From Halioglobus japonicus (GTDB lineage: Bacteria; Pseudomonadota; Gammaproteobacteria; Pseudomonadales; Halieaceae), in contig CACSIL010000007.1 of NCBI GenBank assembly GCA_902705825.1, positions 1 through 64,000 on the forward strand: a stretch of 64,000 nt of DNA, read 5' to 3'. Position 1 is the first letter of the stretch. Every line of letters starts with the position of its first letter. The position numbers and the translations under genes were made by a program. Below are positions 7,377-15,860 of the stretch, piece by piece. The notes under the pieces are model-generated. The model searched no databases, was not told the DNA's origin, and saw only the letters and a program-made list of their open reading frames with translations.

Positions 7377-9041
7377 CTATAGCGTCTTCAGATACTCCAA
7401 CAGATCCCACAGGGCGTCTTCGTCTTCGCCCCAGTCGTAGCCGCCATTGTAAACGAGGCCTGTGTGACCGCTGTTGCCGTAACCGGCTTTGCGGGTGTCA
7501 TAGAGCATGGCCCTGTCGGTATCCACTGCGCGGTCCCACACGAAGCCCACATAGTCCTGGTCGTAGGCAAAGTTGCCTCGATAGAATGTCTCCGGGCGAT
7601 CGCCTGTGAGTAAGTGATACAGGGTAGGCACCGAGCCGTTGTGCAGGTAGGGCGCCGATGCCCAGATGCCATTCAGAGGCAGTGCGGCATAGCCACCGGT
7701 GGGGCTCACGATCTCGTCATCTGGATAGGGGGAGCCGTCACTTTGATAACATTCCGGCTCCCCGGTACACGCTTCGCGCAGCTGGGCAATCAGCGAAGTC
7801 ACCGTAAAATCGGTCAGAACCTCGGCGCGGTTTGGATCCGTCCCCACCTCAACCGGATCGACTACTGCCGTGTTTCCCGCAAAGTGACAACTTGCACACG
7901 CTTGTTGATATATTGCCTCACCGCGATTATAGCGTTCCTCAGAAACATCAAACGGATAGGGGTAGGCGGGCAGGCCATTGGTAAAGGGCGCAGCCTCCAG
8001 CACGTTGTCCATATTGACGGCCGTTGGGTCGCCACCGCTTACCGTCAAGGATGCTGCGACTTCGCGGTAATATAGATTCACGACGCTGAAATCCCACTGA
8101 TAGCGATAGTGGTCAGACATTTTCCAGACAGAGGGAATATCAGCTGGCGCCGGTGCGGGAGGGAGCGCTTCTTCCAATGTGGGATCTGTAGTCGTGCTCA
8201 AATTCGCGGCTGATGCACTTGTGGCAGACGCGAAGGAGAAGACGTCCAGTGACCCCGGCATGCCTGACAGTAGCCCAGGGTCTGGCACGTTATAGGTGTA
8301 AAGATCGACAGTTTCTTCGAGGATTTTCTCTACAGCCAGAGCTGGAATGGATATTTGTTGCATGAAGAACTCAGTCAATGCGGTGCTCTTGTAATATTCG
8401 CGCTCCTGAATTTCCTGCTCCAGATAGTCTGGATCGAAGCCGTAGAACCAGCCTAGCGGTTTCGCCTCGATGGCGGCCTGAATATTGGCTGCGGTAAACG
8501 CCGCGTCATTCACGGTGTCCAACGTGGCCTGTGAAAACATCGTCTGGGGAGTGGGTGCACCGATTATTCGCAGCAGTTCACCGTTGTTATCGGTCACGCC
8601 ACCTGTATGGCACCCCATGCAACTTAAGGTGACATAATTCGCGCTGGGGTCAGCAAACCCTGTAGCAGGTAGTGAAAAGGCAAAACCCAGCGGCAGGAAG
8701 TTGTCGGGGTCGTAAGGATCGGGCCCGAGACCAAAGCGACTGAATTGTTCATCTGCTGTACCCCAGTACTGCGGGAACAGTTCCGGCAGGAGACGGAAAA
8801 TCAGCATCTGGTACCCGACGAAGTTGGTCAGGTCATGCTTGATCGCCAGTGGCGCGAGTCTAAAGGACTCAAACTCCGCCGCGTTGTCACTGAGAAAAGT
8901 ATCGAGCGCCTCCATACGCTGGCTACGCTCCTGCTGCCACCAGAAGTAATCACTCCCGTTGTTGCTGCTATCGGTGTCACTGCATGCGGCGATTACGGCA
9001 ACTGTAACCGCCAAGAATGTGTTCCTTCCTAAAGTGATCAA
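7377..9041 (-). CDS. Di-haem c-type cytochrome lipoprotein, RoxA-like
   Basis: This 554-residue exported protein has lipobox VIAAC (cysteine 20) and two c-haem sites, CMGCH at 141-145 and CASCH at 382-386. The C-terminal part, with WASAPYLHNGSVPTLYHLL, VGFVWD and the closing LWDLLEYLKTL, is like the second haem domain of rubber-oxygenase RoxA and related di-haem peroxidase-like proteins. RoxA cleaves polyisoprene with oxygen; whether this protein cleaves an isoprenoid or lipid, or only transfers electrons, cannot be decided here. Its start is TTG at 9041, with a strong AAGGGGG ribosome site. It converges on the nucleoside hydrolase gene, with 16 bases between stops. Confidence 0.72.
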   Translation of the reverse strand: MITLGRNTFLAVTVAVIAACSDTDSSNNGSDYFWWQQERSQRMEALDTFLSDNAAEFESFRLAPLAIKHDLTNFVGYQMLIFRLLPELFPQYWGTADEQFSRFGLGPDPYDPDNFLPLGFAFSLPATGFADPSANYVTLSCMGCHTGGVTDNNGELLRIIGAPTPQTMFSQATLDTVNDAAFTAANIQAAIEAKPLGWFYGFDPDYLEQEIQEREYYKSTALTEFFMQQISIPALAVEKILEETVDLYTYNVPDPGLLSGMPGSLDVFSFASATSASAANLSTTTDPTLEEALPPAPAPADIPSVWKMSDHYRYQWDFSVVNLYYREVAASLTVSGGDPTAVNMDNVLEAAPFTNGLPAYPYPFDVSEERYNRGEAIYQQACASCHFAGNTAVVDPVEVGTDPNRAEVLTDFTVTSLIAQLREACTGEPECYQSDGSPYPDDEIVSPTGGYAALPLNGIWASAPYLHNGSVPTLYHLLTGDRPETFYRGNFAYDQDYVGFVWDRAVDTDRAMLYDTRKAGYGNSGHTGLVYNGGYDWGEDEDALWDLLEYLKTL

Positions 9042-9496
9042 AATCTGCCCCCTTGTCTTATATTTATATTATGCAGGTGTTACAGCTGTATGCTGGTCGG
9101 GGGTTTCAGCTGCTGTGAGCTTTGTCCCGGTACAGTATCGCTGTTTGGGTATCCTTAGTATCGTAGCGCAGAATTTATGTGTATTCCGTGAAAAAATGCT
9201 GATATGTGAAACGTGTCAATCTCAGGGGTTTCCTGGGGCTAAGGAATAGATTTGTTAGCCTGGGCGCCCTGAGTTTACTACGCCGATACTCGTTTTCTCG
9301 TCGCTTTGCATATCAAACCTTGGTCAAGGGCTGGCAATCTGGAACGGCGTGATCCTTTCAATGGCCTCCTCGAGGCACATTCCAGCGTGCCGATTGGCTC
9401 CAATCCGTTGGAAATGTTGCCTTCATCCCGCTTATACTGGGACTGCCCCGTATACTCCCGCGACTGTAAACACCAGCGCTCAAAGACAGTTACTTT
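9042..9496. other. 455-base spacer upstream of phyH
   Basis: Positions 9042-9371 contain the 5' flank of the divergent cytochrome gene and nothing else recognisable. Positions 9372-9496 are the better preserved copy of the repeat shared with 1144-1292 and should hold the phyH promoter. Confidence 0.55.
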
Positions 9497-9521
9497 ATGA
9501 ATTTTGTCTCACGCATCCTGG
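9372..9521 (+). repeat. Promoter/start repeat of phyH (right copy)
   Basis: This is the counterpart of 1144-1292, in the same orientation. It spans the leader and first codons of phyH; conserved blocks include CCCGCTTATACT and GTATACTCCCGCGACTGTAA, two TATACT-like hexamers that may be alternative -10 elements. Conservation of the leader in both copies suggests this part was functional before the left copy decayed. Confidence 0.7.
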
Positions 9522-10573
9522 CATCCCGCGCATTGAGTCGCGCTAAAAAGCTTGCTGCTAATGGCCGCGCAGACGAGGCTCTGCGCCAGCTGAGCCAGCT
9601 CGTCCGTCAGCGGGACAACCCCGTTTTAGAGCGCGCCTTGGTCGATCTCCGCCTGAAAAACTGCTCTGCACGTGAGCCTGCCATGAGTGAGGTCGGGGAG
9701 CCCGGGGGCGATACTGCGGGCGTTATGGAGTTCCGCGAAGGCATCCCAGAAGTCGACGCAGCCGATTTCTCGGTGCCGTTGCTTAGGCGTGCAATCAGTG
9801 AAGCGGGCTACCTGATCGTACGCGGCTTTTTTGACCAGCAAGATGCCGCCGAATTGCGTGGCTGCGTCGACGCATCGCTGAATGCCCGCGTCGATATCGA
9901 GTCCGATAACGAGGCCAAGCCTGCCGACAATCCCTGGTACTATCCATCGCCTCATTTCCCTGGTAAGCACGTCTCGTTTGCCAGCGAAGCTAGCAAAAAA
10001 ACCTATATGCGTACCGGTTCTATCAGGGTCATCGATTCTCCACGCGGTTCCTTCAAGGTGTTGGATATCTATCGAAAACATCGCATGAAAGCGATCGTCG
10101 AAGCATACTTCGGAGAGCCAGCAGTACTGGCTACGCGCAAATGGGTTTTCCGGCTGGTCACTCCCCGCGATGATGTTGGTAAAGGCATTGGTGGCGGCTG
10201 GCACCAGGACGGACGCTTTATGGGGCAGGACATTCGCGCGCTGAATATGTGGGTCGCGTTGAGTGATTGTGGGCACGGGACTGCCGCGCCAGGTATGGCG
10301 ATAATACCCAAGCGCATCTCAACCATACTGGAAACAGGCACACGCGAAGCCCAGTTTAACTGGGTGGTCCCGCCGTCACTGGTCGAGGAGATAGCGCAGG
10401 CTGCGCCACTCACAAAGCCCCACTTCGCTGCTGGAGATGCCCTGTTCTTCGACCATTTCAGCCTGCACCGTTCCGGCCACGACGAAGGCCAGAGCGAGAA
10501 CCGCTACGCGCTGGAATCCTGGTTCTACGCCAGTTCAGCCTCGGCTGATAATGCGGTAATCGATCTGGTCTAA
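9497..10573 (+). CDS. Phytanoyl-CoA dioxygenase (PhyH) family protein
   Basis: The 358-residue protein belongs to the Fe(II)/2-oxoglutarate dioxygenases of the PhyH family, which hydroxylate lipids or small metabolites. The iron facial triad is visible as H236 and D238 in GWHQDGR and a distal histidine in FFDHFSLHRSG (H320 or H324), with an arginine about 13 residues later for 2-oxoglutarate. The first 60 residues are a helical, TPR-like extension (NGRADEALRQLSQLVRQ) not found in minimal family members. The substrate is unknown. It stands alone and converges on the ssrA gene, with a shared terminator hairpin. Confidence 0.85.
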   Translation: MNFVSRILASRALSRAKKLAANGRADEALRQLSQLVRQRDNPVLERALVDLRLKNCSAREPAMSEVGEPGGDTAGVMEFREGIPEVDAADFSVPLLRRAISEAGYLIVRGFFDQQDAAELRGCVDASLNARVDIESDNEAKPADNPWYYPSPHFPGKHVSFASEASKKTYMRTGSIRVIDSPRGSFKVLDIYRKHRMKAIVEAYFGEPAVLATRKWVFRLVTPRDDVGKGIGGGWHQDGRFMGQDIRALNMWVALSDCGHGTAAPGMAIIPKRISTILETGTREAQFNWVVPPSLVEEIAQAAPLTKPHFAAGDALFFDHFSLHRSGHDEGQSENRYALESWFYASSASADNAVIDLV

Positions 10574-10605
10574 GCGGGCAGCGAGTTGGAAGCGGGTAGA
10601 GGCAT

Positions 10606-10630
10606 AAAAAAACCGCCCTGAGGCGGCTTT
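10606..10630 (-). terminator. Intrinsic terminator of ssrA (possibly bidirectional)
   Basis: On the minus strand a CCGCC/GGCGG stem with a TCAG loop is followed by a run of seven T, immediately downstream of the tmRNA 3' end. On the plus strand the same hairpin is followed only by TTT, so it could weakly terminate phyH as well. Confidence 0.8.
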
Positions 10631-10638
10631 AGATGTTG

Positions 10639-11030
10639 TGGTGGAGGCGGCGGGAGTTGAACCCGCGTCCGCCAGTACTCTGCCTTCGGCTCTACATGCT
10701 TAGATTCCGTTAATTAATTTAACCGCACACAGCCCAACGGGCAGGACGTGATTGGCGATTTCTGTAAAAGTTTAGCAGCTTGGCCCAGAACATACCTCGC
10801 AGCGATCCAGTTCTATATGACAGTCAGTAGCGCGGGGCTGGCACCTTGCTAGAGACCGCTGGTGGACGAATCCGCCAGAAGTGCTTCACTTGGCTGCTTA
10901 CGCAGCTAGTTGAGCACCATAGTTGTCGTCATTGGCAACTAATAGTTTGCAGCTTTTGATTAACGTGATTGGCTACCATCACGGCATGCACCTTAGGGTT
11001 CGCAACCGTCGTCGAATCCAAATCGCCCCC
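10639..11030 (-). ncRNA. ssrA: tmRNA (transfer-messenger RNA)
   Basis: The minus strand begins GGGGGCGATTTGGATTCGAC and ends with a tRNA-like TPsiC arm (GGTTCAACTCCCGCC) and an encoded CCTCCACCA. The acceptor stem pairs GGGGGCG with CGCCTCC and has the G3-U wobble that marks tmRNA for alanyl-tRNA synthetase. The tag reading frame lies at 10898-10936 and encodes ANDDNYGAQLAA followed by TAA. With SmpB it rescues stalled ribosomes and tags the unfinished protein for proteolysis. The length of about 392 is somewhat long but normal for gammaproteobacteria. smpB lies 4.2 kb away on the same strand. Confidence 0.97.
10898..10936 (-). CDS. tmRNA proteolysis tag ORF
   Basis: Twelve codons plus stop within tmRNA encode ANDDNYGAQLAA. 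The AND-NY core and the LAA end are as expected for tags recognised by ClpXP and related proteases. Compared with the E. coli tag (ANDENYALAA) it has D for E and an inserted GAQ-type segment. Confidence 0.9.
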   Translation of the reverse strand, partial: ANDDNYGAQLAA

Positions 11031-11044
11031 ATTAGTGAGGGCGC

Positions 11045-11050
11045 ATTATA
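11045..11050 (-). promoter_or_regulatory. Likely -10 element of the ssrA promoter
   Basis: A perfect TATAAT on the minus strand lies 14 bases upstream of the mature tmRNA 5' end and just downstream of the stop of the AsmA-like gene. A good -35 hexamer at the ideal distance was not found, so the assignment rests on the -10 alone. Confidence 0.55.
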
Positions 11051-11060
11051 ACGCATAATG

Positions 11061-14000
11061 TCAGCTTGTGGGGCAAACCAATGGTGAAGATGCCGCAATC
11101 GGGTTGGTGGGGCACAATTCCTTGCTGATGAGCTTCTCGATGGATTGGCAGGGGTTTTCACTGGCCAGCACGCGTTTCAGCAGGCTTTCGCCCAGCACAG
11201 ACAAGCCGCCGGTCATCACCGCGGCCCAGCCTCGCCATAACAGGCCGGTAGCATTGGGAACGATACCGGGGTCGGTGAGGGGCCCCTTGATCTGTACCGT
11301 GTTAGAGAACACGCTGCCCACTGAAATACCCACGCCTTCGCGGCCCCTGGAGTCGAAGCTCATCTGCATGGTTTCTTTTGCGAGGTCGATATGCAGCTGG
11401 CCCAGCAGGTTGGCCTGGTTGGTGCGTGCCGCGAAGCCGTAGGGGGTAACTCCCTTGCCATCCTTGAACAGGGCCACGGTCACGCCGCATTCCACTTCCT
11501 GCTTTTTCTTCTCGATACCGGGTATGAGGGTTTGAAACACGGTGGAGGCCAAGTTGGCGGTCAGGAGTACGGAGTTGGCGTAGTCGAAAGGCCCTTTGCC
11601 CAGTTTCAGGAAGATCAGGCCGTTGGTTGTCGCTGCCAGCGCTGCCTCGCTGTCTCCCTGGCCCTCCAGCGAGACAAAACCACTGCGGGGGTAGGTGTTC
11701 TTGCTGGAGAGCCCGTTCACGTTCTCGAAGGTGCTGGTCAGCTTGAGCGTGGGCGGTGTGGCTTTGGCATTGAAGGCTAGATCGACCTCGCCATTGCCCT
11801 GATTCAGCTCGCTGCTGCTGGCCTTGAGGCTGAGTTGCCCCGCGGTGAGATCGCCCGTGAGCGATATATTCTTCGCGCTAACAGCCGTGCTGAGCAGTGA
11901 ATCGAGCTGCGCAGATACTGTGGCATTGAAGCCTTCCAGCGCATCCAGGGGCAGAGGGTCACTGCTGAATAATTTATCGCCGGGTTTGGTTGTACTTTCA
12001 TCGTCCGATAAAAAGCGCAGCGGCGCGAGCAGCACATCGCCCACGTAGTCAGCGCTGGTTTTTGCGACGGAGGCGAGCGTTGACGATGTAGAATCTTTCT
12101 TCTTGGCTTTGTTCTTTTTGTCTTCCTTCAGGTAGGCATTTTCCCAGGGCAGCAGCGACAGCGTGCCACTGTGAATGGTAATAGCCAGCATCGGCGGTGT
12201 GTTTTTATAGTAGCGTACGGTACCGGTCAGCTCTGTCTCGCCCCATTGCAAACTGCTGATGTCGGCCTCCATGCCGTTGGAGAGCCGCGTTGCCTTCATT
12301 GTCAGTTGGCGCCGTGCCTGCAGTGTATTGCTCTGTGCGGATTTGTCCGCCTGCAGGTTGATATAGCCGGTGAGGTTGCTCAGCAGTTCGCCAATATTAC
12401 GCCCCTCACTGTTCAGTTTTGCCGAGCCGGAGACGGGCACATGGTCCTCCTGCTCGTTGTGAATAAGGAACTGGTCGAGGTCGATATTGGCGACTTCTGC
12501 CGTACCCTCCAGCGTTGCATTGCTGTCCTTCCAGCTCATTTTCCCCTGGCTCTGCAGGCTGCCATTTTCGGTGCTGAAGTTCATTTTTTTCAGGTCGATG
12601 AGATCAGTGCCGGAGACAACTTCCAACTCTACATCTGTCAGTGGTAGTTCGAACAAACTCATCGCTTTAACGTTGAGTGTGGCTTGCGCATCACCGAGCT
12701 TTTCCAGTGTGGGTTGTAGCTCTGTGTCTTCGCTCTCCTCGGTGGATTCGGGGAGCAGTGCTATCAAGCTGTCGATATCCAGCTTGTCTGATTCCAGCGC
12801 GGCCACGAACCAGGGGTTGCGCCCGGCCACCAGAGAGAGGTTGCCTGTTAAATCCTGCTGGATAGAAGTGATGTCGAGTTTCTCAATCTCTATACCTACA
12901 ATGCGCTCCTTATCGATCACCAGGCGCGAACTACCGGTAAATTCCAGCGTTTCTGCCGCGCTGGCTGGCCGTTTCCAATTGTTGTCCGGGCGTACATCCA
13001 CGGAGACTTTTGCCGCCCCGCGCATCGCTGTAAACACTTCTTTCATGCCATCGCCCTGGCTGGTGAAGTTCAGCGTGCCGGAGCTGCGGCTGTAAAACAG
13101 GCCCTGCTGGCGGAACATGTCGGGTATATCCAGGTCACTGAATTGCGCTTTCAATTCGAAGTTGGTGGGCTCGTTGGGCGATGCAGCGGCCTCCAGCGTG
13201 AGGTTGAGAACGCCGTCATCGGTGCCCTTACCCACGGCGACTAACTTGCCCCCGCTTGATGTGCGCTCCAATGTGGCAGTGGCCTCGCGCATTTTCAGGG
13301 CAGGGGATTGCAGATCCTCAATATTGAGATTCACCGCCAGCTCCAGTTCCGGCAGAATATTCAGGTAATCCGGCAATGCGAGCCCCGGAAGTGGAGCGGA
13401 ATCTGGCTTGTCGAAGAGAAAGCCCAGGTCAATGTGGGAGCCTTTCAGGTCGATGCTGAGCTTGCGCTGCTCCTCGCCGGAAAGCACGACTGAACCACTG
13501 AGTTGGCCCTTGCCCAGTGCGATGTCGAGCTTTTGCAGTGTGAACTCGCCGGGGCGCTTGTCCAGTGCGGCAGTGATGGCAATTGGCATATCGGTTGTGC
13601 TGTGGTGGTGCCCCGCCAGCGCCGCATCACCCTGCAGTGAATTGAGCAGTGTGTCCCAGGTGTCTCCCTGCCCCTTGAGTGTCGCGTGGCCACTGCTCAA
13701 CAACCATTCGGCTCCGGTGTATTGGGGCGCAATGCCACCGCCGGCCTCTCGTGCCTTCAGGCCGGCATCCACGTTCACTGCCCAACCCTGTGCGTCGCTG
13801 ACAATGCCAAGCTGGCCTGACAGGATGCCTGCGGGGCCATAGCTGGTCAGGTCGGTGATCTGCACGCCCTTCTCGTCGGTGACAAACGTGAAGCTGGAGT
13901 CCTTGTCGATTAACTCGTAGAGGTGGAGCTCATTGATAAGCACATGGCCCTGGTGCGCCGGCAGGTCCAGTCGTGGCGGGGCTGAGGCCAGCAGAGCGGC

Positions 14001-14840
14001 GAGATCGGTTTTGTCATCGCTATCGCGGTAACTGTCGAGCAGCGGTGTCAGCTTCGCGGTATCCAGTAGCGGAATCGTCGTTTCAGAGCTGCCCGGAAGT
14101 GCCCAGCTGGTCTCACCTGTGGCCGTTGTCTGCGCCGTCATTCCGGCCGCATTGAGCGTAATATCCATTGTATAGCCGGACGTTTTGCCGGGCTGGATTT
14201 TGGCTTTCAGTGCGATGGCCGAATCCGCTTTGCCATCGACGTCGATGTTTAACTCAGCGGTGAGCGGCGCGAGTTGCAGGAGATCGTGCAGGGAGTCCAG
14301 CTGCAGTTGTAATGCAACGTCGCCAGCGTCGCGCTTCTCCACCCAGGCGGCACTTGCGCTGCCGGTCAGGTGGCGCTGCCACTCGAACTGGTTGACCGGG
14401 TAGTCCTCGCCGCTGTCGCTCACATATCGCCCGGTCTCAAATTCCAGTGTTCGGGGCAGATAGGGGTCGAGAAATTCATAGTTTTGTGGCAGTGGCGAAT
14501 CGCTGCTGGGCCATCGCGAGGGGCGTACCATCAGGTCATCCGCGCTGGCGTACACCAGTTTTATTTCACCGCGCAGTAAATCCGCCCAGGCCAGCGTGAC
14601 CACTACCGAGGTTGCGACCACAGCGGGGTCTTTCGGGTCACCCATTATCAGTTTGTCGCTGCTGGCCTTCAGCCGCAGTATGCCGGTCTTGATCGGGGCG
14701 AGCTGCACGGGTAAGCCGAGCTGTTTGCTCAGCAGTGGTGCGAGTTCAGAGTCCAGTGTGCGCGCGAGAATGCGGTCACCCCAGATCGTCAGCGCTCCGA
14801 CTACTACAATCACTACAGCGGCAAAAATTAATCGTTTCAC
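11061..14840 (-). CDS. AsmA-like very large envelope protein
   Basis: The product has 1259 residues: an N-terminal membrane anchor (about 3-22) followed by long beta-rich repeats typical of the AsmA/TamB/YhdP superfamily, and a C-terminal AsmA-like part (SVLLTANLASTVFQTLIPG and later QIKGPLTDPGIVPN). These proteins are thought to be periplasm-spanning bridges that move phospholipid between membranes, or to affect outer-membrane protein insertion. A lysine-rich insert (KKNKAKKKD) lies at about residue 910-920. The start is GTG and its ribosome site is weak. It lies between ssrA and smpB on the same strand. Exact orthology to E. coli AsmA is not claimed. Confidence 0.75.
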   Translation of the reverse strand: MKRLIFAAVVIVVVGALTIWGDRILARTLDSELAPLLSKQLGLPVQLAPIKTGILRLKASSDKLIMGDPKDPAVVATSVVVTLAWADLLRGEIKLVYASADDLMVRPSRWPSSDSPLPQNYEFLDPYLPRTLEFETGRYVSDSGEDYPVNQFEWQRHLTGSASAAWVEKRDAGDVALQLQLDSLHDLLQLAPLTAELNIDVDGKADSAIALKAKIQPGKTSGYTMDITLNAAGMTAQTTATGETSWALPGSSETTIPLLDTAKLTPLLDSYRDSDDKTDLAALLASAPPRLDLPAHQGHVLINELHLYELIDKDSSFTFVTDEKGVQITDLTSYGPAGILSGQLGIVSDAQGWAVNVDAGLKAREAGGGIAPQYTGAEWLLSSGHATLKGQGDTWDTLLNSLQGDAALAGHHHSTTDMPIAITAALDKRPGEFTLQKLDIALGKGQLSGSVVLSGEEQRKLSIDLKGSHIDLGFLFDKPDSAPLPGLALPDYLNILPELELAVNLNIEDLQSPALKMREATATLERTSSGGKLVAVGKGTDDGVLNLTLEAAASPNEPTNFELKAQFSDLDIPDMFRQQGLFYSRSSGTLNFTSQGDGMKEVFTAMRGAAKVSVDVRPDNNWKRPASAAETLEFTGSSRLVIDKERIVGIEIEKLDITSIQQDLTGNLSLVAGRNPWFVAALESDKLDIDSLIALLPESTEESEDTELQPTLEKLGDAQATLNVKAMSLFELPLTDVELEVVSGTDLIDLKKMNFSTENGSLQSQGKMSWKDSNATLEGTAEVANIDLDQFLIHNEQEDHVPVSGSAKLNSEGRNIGELLSNLTGYINLQADKSAQSNTLQARRQLTMKATRLSNGMEADISSLQWGETELTGTVRYYKNTPPMLAITIHSGTLSLLPWENAYLKEDKKNKAKKKDSTSSTLASVAKTSADYVGDVLLAPLRFLSDDESTTKPGDKLFSSDPLPLDALEGFNATVSAQLDSLLSTAVSAKNISLTGDLTAGQLSLKASSSELNQGNGEVDLAFNAKATPPTLKLTSTFENVNGLSSKNTYPRSGFVSLEGQGDSEAALAATTNGLIFLKLGKGPFDYANSVLLTANLASTVFQTLIPGIEKKKQEVECGVTVALFKDGKGVTPYGFAARTNQANLLGQLHIDLAKETMQMSFDSRGREGVGISVGSVFSNTVQIKGPLTDPGIVPNATGLLWRGWAAVMTGGLSVLGESLLKRVLASENPCQSIEKLISKELCPTNPIAASSPLVCPTS

Positions 14841-15263
14841 AGGAGAGCCCGAGACGGTTTCAGAGGCAGGTATGGTATCAGTGGGATGCGTTGCTTGCTA
14901 TGTGCTTGGCGCGCGGGTGTGAGGTGCGGAAAAGCCGCCCCCGACTGGCGAATACCAGTCGATTGCGGCCTGTTGGTATGAGCCCGGTGGTGCGGGAACG
15001 CATCGCGCAGCTCCCTGCACAGGGCACTTTCCTTCATGGGAAAGTATGGCGGTATTAAACCGTATACCAATGTGCGAATGACTGTATGTCAGGCCGAGTC
15101 TGGTGTGCTGACATTCAGCGGATCAGCTGCAGCCACTCACACTAATACTATGGTATCGAATGGTGAAAAGCGCAAACGGGTTCTTAGACTTTGTGCTTCT
15201 ATGAAAGGCTCATATTGATTATTGCGATGCTTATGGTTGCCTTTTCTGAGGAGGGAAAAATGC
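14841..15263. other. 423-base spacer without a recognised gene
   Basis: Between the AsmA-like gene and smpB no supported gene, RNA or strong terminator is seen. A strong GAGGAGG-type site at 15247-15253 is followed by an ATG but only four codons to a stop, overlapping the end of smpB. Confidence 0.5.
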
Positions 15264-15746
15264 CTACTGCTTGACGTTGTCGCGTATGATGCGCTGCTTC
15301 TGACGGACCCAGTCGCGGTCTTTCTCGGTATCGCGTTTGTCGTGCGCTTTTTTACCGGACGCCAGCGCGATCCTGGCTTTTACCAGGTGGTTTTTCCAGT
15401 ACAGCTGAGTGCACACGCAGGTCAGGCCTTTCTGTGAGGTGGCCTCCAGAATCTTTGCCAGTTCCTTTCTGTGCAGCAGCAGTTTGCGGGTGCGAGTGGG
15501 GTCGGTCACATAATGGGTTGATGCGGTATCCAGCGGAAGGATGTGGGTGCCCAGCAGCCACGCTTCGCCGTCTTTCATCAGCACATAGGAATCCGTCAGG
15601 TCGCCTTTTCCCATGCGCAGGCTTTTTACTTCCCAACCGGTGAGGGCGACGCCCGCTTCAAAGGTGTCCAGCAGGTGATAGTCGAAGCTAGCACGCCGGT
15701 TCTTGGCGATCACATTGCTGGATTTGTCTATTTTCTTTTTGGCCAT
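15264..15746 (-). CDS. smpB: SsrA-binding protein SmpB
   Basis: SmpB binds the tRNA-like part of tmRNA and carries it to stalled ribosomes. The 160-residue product has the usual features: [21 protein letters not shown] at the start, [29 protein letters not shown] and the basic tail [15 protein letters not shown] needed to occupy the decoding centre. The start at the ATG of MAKKK (15746) fits the family better than an ATG three codons upstream. No good ribosome site is visible, and a perfect TATAAT lies seven bases before the start. Confidence 0.96.
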   Translation of the reverse strand: MAKKKIDKSSNVIAKNRRASFDYHLLDTFEAGVALTGWEVKSLRMGKGDLTDSYVLMKDGEAWLLGTHILPLDTASTHYVTDPTRTRKLLLHRKELAKILEATSQKGLTCVCTQLYWKNHLVKARIALASGKKAHDKRDTEKDRDWVRQKQRIIRDNVKQ

Positions 15747-15753
15747 GGCGCGC

Positions 15754-15759
15754 ATTATA
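15754..15759 (-). promoter_or_regulatory. TATAAT -10 element directly before smpB
   Basis: The hexamer is perfect on the minus strand and ends seven bases before the smpB ATG, so transcription would start at or within a base or two of the start codon. A matching -35 is weak. Confidence 0.5.
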
Positions 15760-15860
15760 CGGAGAAGGCCACGCGGGGAAAGCGAATCCTGCGCTTTTCA
15801 GGCTTGTCAGGCCGGTTGGGCTGCGGCACTCTTGGCCAATGATAATCCTGCATCACTGTA

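Noticed and set aside
15247-15274. Strong ribosome site followed by ATG on the plus strand
   Set aside because: Only four codons precede a stop and it overlaps the smpB 3' end; probably chance.
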